Of a DNA stretch of 64,000 bases, positions 62,577-64,000 are shown in pieces. This DNA is from a bacterium (GTDB taxonomy: Bacteria; Sumerlaeota; Sumerlaeia; SLMS01). The first letter of the stretch is position 1, and the number at the start of each line of letters is the position of its first letter. The position numbers were made by a program, and so were the translations under genes. Location: the NCBI GenBank assembly GCA_016125005.1, contig WGMQ01000004.1, forward strand, positions 62,001 to 126,000. Reading direction: 5' to 3'. The notes below the pieces were generated by a model. The model ran no database searches and was not told the DNA's origin. It was given only the letters and a program-made list of their open reading frames with translations.

Positions 62577-64000
62577 TTACTGCTTGGACGGTCCGCGGAG
62601 GGTACCGTCCTCGTTCAGGATGTCGTAGGGGGTCAGATCGTAGTCGGTGACGACGATGTTGGCCCCGCGGACAGTCTGGGTTGGGACGTTGTCGGGCGCA
62701 TAGAGTTCATAGCGAACGCCGGCGATGACGGTAACTTCGCCTTCGTAACGCCGGTTCCACTCACGGACGTACTCCATGACGGCGTCGAGCTGGCTGCCTC
62801 GCCATTCCTGATAGGAGCGACGGGCGCTTTCGCGCGAATCGAGCTGGTCGAGCAGGTCGCTGACGAACTTTGTCTGGAAGGCCTCGTAGTTGCGGAGGGC
62901 TTCCAAATACTGGTTGTAGGTAACCTTGGTCTGTTCGTCCATCTGCTTGGGATCGAACACGACCTTGCCCTGACTGCCTGGGCGGGTGTCGGCGAGGGGG
63001 TTGAAGTCCGCCAGTTGATCGTCGAGGGAGCGGTTTTCGTTGTAGATATTGTCGGGGCGTTGCGGACGTGCGCCGCCGCCATCCTTGCCACCACCGGCGT
63101 CATCAGCGAATCCGGCACCGCCGCCAGCAGCCGCCTCTGTTCCGCCGTCGGTCGCGTCGCCGGGGAAGCTGATGTTCACGCTCTCGGCATCAAACTCGGC
63201 GCCAACCAGCACGATGGTTTCACAGTACTTGCGCCAAAGTTGCACCTGATACGCGTAGGCGTTCCATTGGACCCAATCGTCGAGATTATCGAGGCCAGCC
63301 TGGTAGCCGGGGAGTTCGCCACGGGTTCCGAGGTCTCGATAGAAATCAGTGATGGTGCGGTCGAAGGCCTCCGCCTCTTCGCGGGTCATGCTCTTGCGAA
63401 CGACGGTACGAATGCCGTCGGCGCGGCGCGCTTCCATGAAGCGGAACTGGAAGAGCTTGGCGACGCCGCCACCCTCACTGTTGGCATCAGCAGCAGGGGT
63501 GTCGCCGAGGGCGAAGGGGTTTGATGAGGTCGCTGCCGCGGGGGCGAGTCCGAAGGGATCACTCGGCATGGGAGAGCCGGAGGCCACATCGGGGGTTGCA
63601 GGCGCCGGGGCAGCGGAACCGAAAGGATTGTCGCCGGCGGGGGGTGGAGCACCGAACGGCATGTCACCGCCCGGGGGCGGGGCGGGGGCCGCGGCGAAGG
63701 GATCCGCCACAGCGGAGCCGCCGCCAAAGCTGGGTGCGAATGGGTCGGGAGAGGCGGGCGGGGCCGCGGCAGGCGGTGCACCGAAAGGATCGGAACCGGG
63801 GCTGCTGGGGGCACCGCTAAAGGGATCGGCCACGGTACCTGCCGCGGGGGCGGGGGCGGCAGCAAACGGGTCCGCGGCTGCAGGTGGCGGAGCGTTGGAG
63901 GCAGAGAACGGGTCAGCAGGAGCGCCACCAGGGGCAGGGGCGGCGGAGAAAGGATCAGCAGCAGCGGGCGCTTCGTAGGGGTTGCCTGAAGCCAGGAACG
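62577..64000 (-). CDS. DPF/NPF-motif-rich unknown protein, N-terminus outside window
   Basis: The frame stays open from the stop at 62577 to the right edge, so about 474 residues are visible; GTG 63833 is not a convincing start because the same repeat pattern continues upstream of it to the edge (ADPFSAAPAPGGAPADPFSA). The visible N-terminal part, about 150 residues, is disordered Ala/Pro with eight DPF, two NPF and one MPF motif (SDPFGLAPAAATSSNPFALG). Two helical domains follow (FDRTITDFYRDLGTRGEL; YLEALRNYEAFQTKFVSDLL) and a short beta end (GVRYELYAPDNVPTQTV). No family recognised. Similar PF motifs occur in the protein at 22054-23340. Confidence 0.62.
   Translation of the reverse strand, partial: FLASGNPYEAPAAADPFSAAPAPGGAPADPFSASNAPPPAAADPFAAAPAPAAGTVADPFSGAPSSPGSDPFGAPPAAAPPASPDPFAPSFGGGSAVADPFAAAPAPPPGGDMPFGAPPPAGDNPFGSAAPAPATPDVASGSPMPSDPFGLAPAAATSSNPFALGDTPAADANSEGGGVAKLFQFRFMEARRADGIRTVVRKSMTREEAEAFDRTITDFYRDLGTRGELPGYQAGLDNLDDWVQWNAYAYQVQLWRKYCETIVLVGAEFDAESVNISFPGDATDGGTEAAAGGGAGFADDAGGGKDGGGARPQRPDNIYNENRSLDDQLADFNPLADTRPGSQGKVVFDPKQMDEQTKVTYNQYLEALRNYEAFQTKFVSDLLDQLDSRESARRSYQEWRGSQLDAVMEYVREWNRRYEGEVTVIAGVRYELYAPDNVPTQTVRGANIVVTDYDLTPYDILNEDGTLRGPSKQ

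Noticed and set aside
62577-63833. Complete gene starting at GTG 63833
   Set aside because: The same frame and repeat motif continue without a stop to base 64000, so the gene is cut by the window edge.

Overview
The window is GC-rich chromosomal DNA of a Gram-negative, diderm-type bacterium. The evidence is lipoproteins with lipoboxes, a Tat-exported superoxide dismutase, a Wzz-like chain-length protein, a type IV pilin-like protein and a cobalamin riboswitch of the classical btuB layout. The style of the proteins (many very large secreted repeat proteins, Ser/Thr kinases and pseudokinases, UbiD, a clan CD peptidase fused to WD40 blades) and the pilin N-terminus fit an uncultured lineage near Planctomycetota, Sumerlaeota or Hydrogenedentota. 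That placement is a weak inference. No rRNA, tRNA, CRISPR array or insertion sequence was seen.

Layout. 1-6343: one giant minus-strand gene that runs off the left edge (signal peptide, lectin-like region, 14 WD40 repeats, clan CD cysteine peptidase, at least five 95-residue Ig-like repeats encoded by exact 285-bp tandem units). 6507-10970: a C39-like peptidase/TPR/membrane protein, an LVIVD propeller and two small membrane proteins. 11111-15237: a pilin followed by a perfect terminator, then a tightly overlapped set (unknown membrane protein, GT4, LURP-one-like, thiE). 15183-17547: unknown gene, Tat-SOD, membrane protein. 17548-24674: a six-gene minus-strand operon of unrecognised envelope proteins, including a 1065-residue lipoprotein and a 43-residue membrane peptide; this is the best candidate for an undescribed machine. 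24925-30038: cytosolic-carboxypeptidase-like M14 enzyme, PHP protein, CsgG-like lipoprotein, OppC-type permease with an apparent CTG start, TPR-like protein. 30351-32032: cobalamin riboswitch driving a secreted beta-propeller. 32059-36518: methyltransferase, a DegT-fold protein whose PLP lysine is replaced by arginine, then an AT-richer patch with a tandem gene duplication, one copy frameshifted. 36776-46952: icd, a Ser/Thr kinase, a YkgJ protein, two overlapping pseudokinase genes, IMPase, NDT-like, LdcA and a degenerate histidine kinase. 47034-64000: AEC transporter, TPR-kinase, a multi-hairpin repeat, VWA/SPOR protein, ilvN with a complete leader-peptide attenuator, Mrr, dxs, panD, UbiD, Wzz, BFD-like protein, acidic TPR protein and a DPF/NPF-rich protein cut by the right edge.

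Cross-cutting signals. The word TCTATAC, as part of (G/A)TCTATAC, recurs 21 times by hand count. It lies almost always on the sense strand of genes, in all three reading frames, and brings in otherwise rare codons. Short (D/N/S)P(F/W) motifs recur in disordered Pro/Ala linkers of three otherwise unrelated envelope proteins. Many genes overlap by 4 nt (ATGA, GTGA, TTGA and one CTGA), so translational coupling is common here. All counts and positions were read by eye; no database search was possible.
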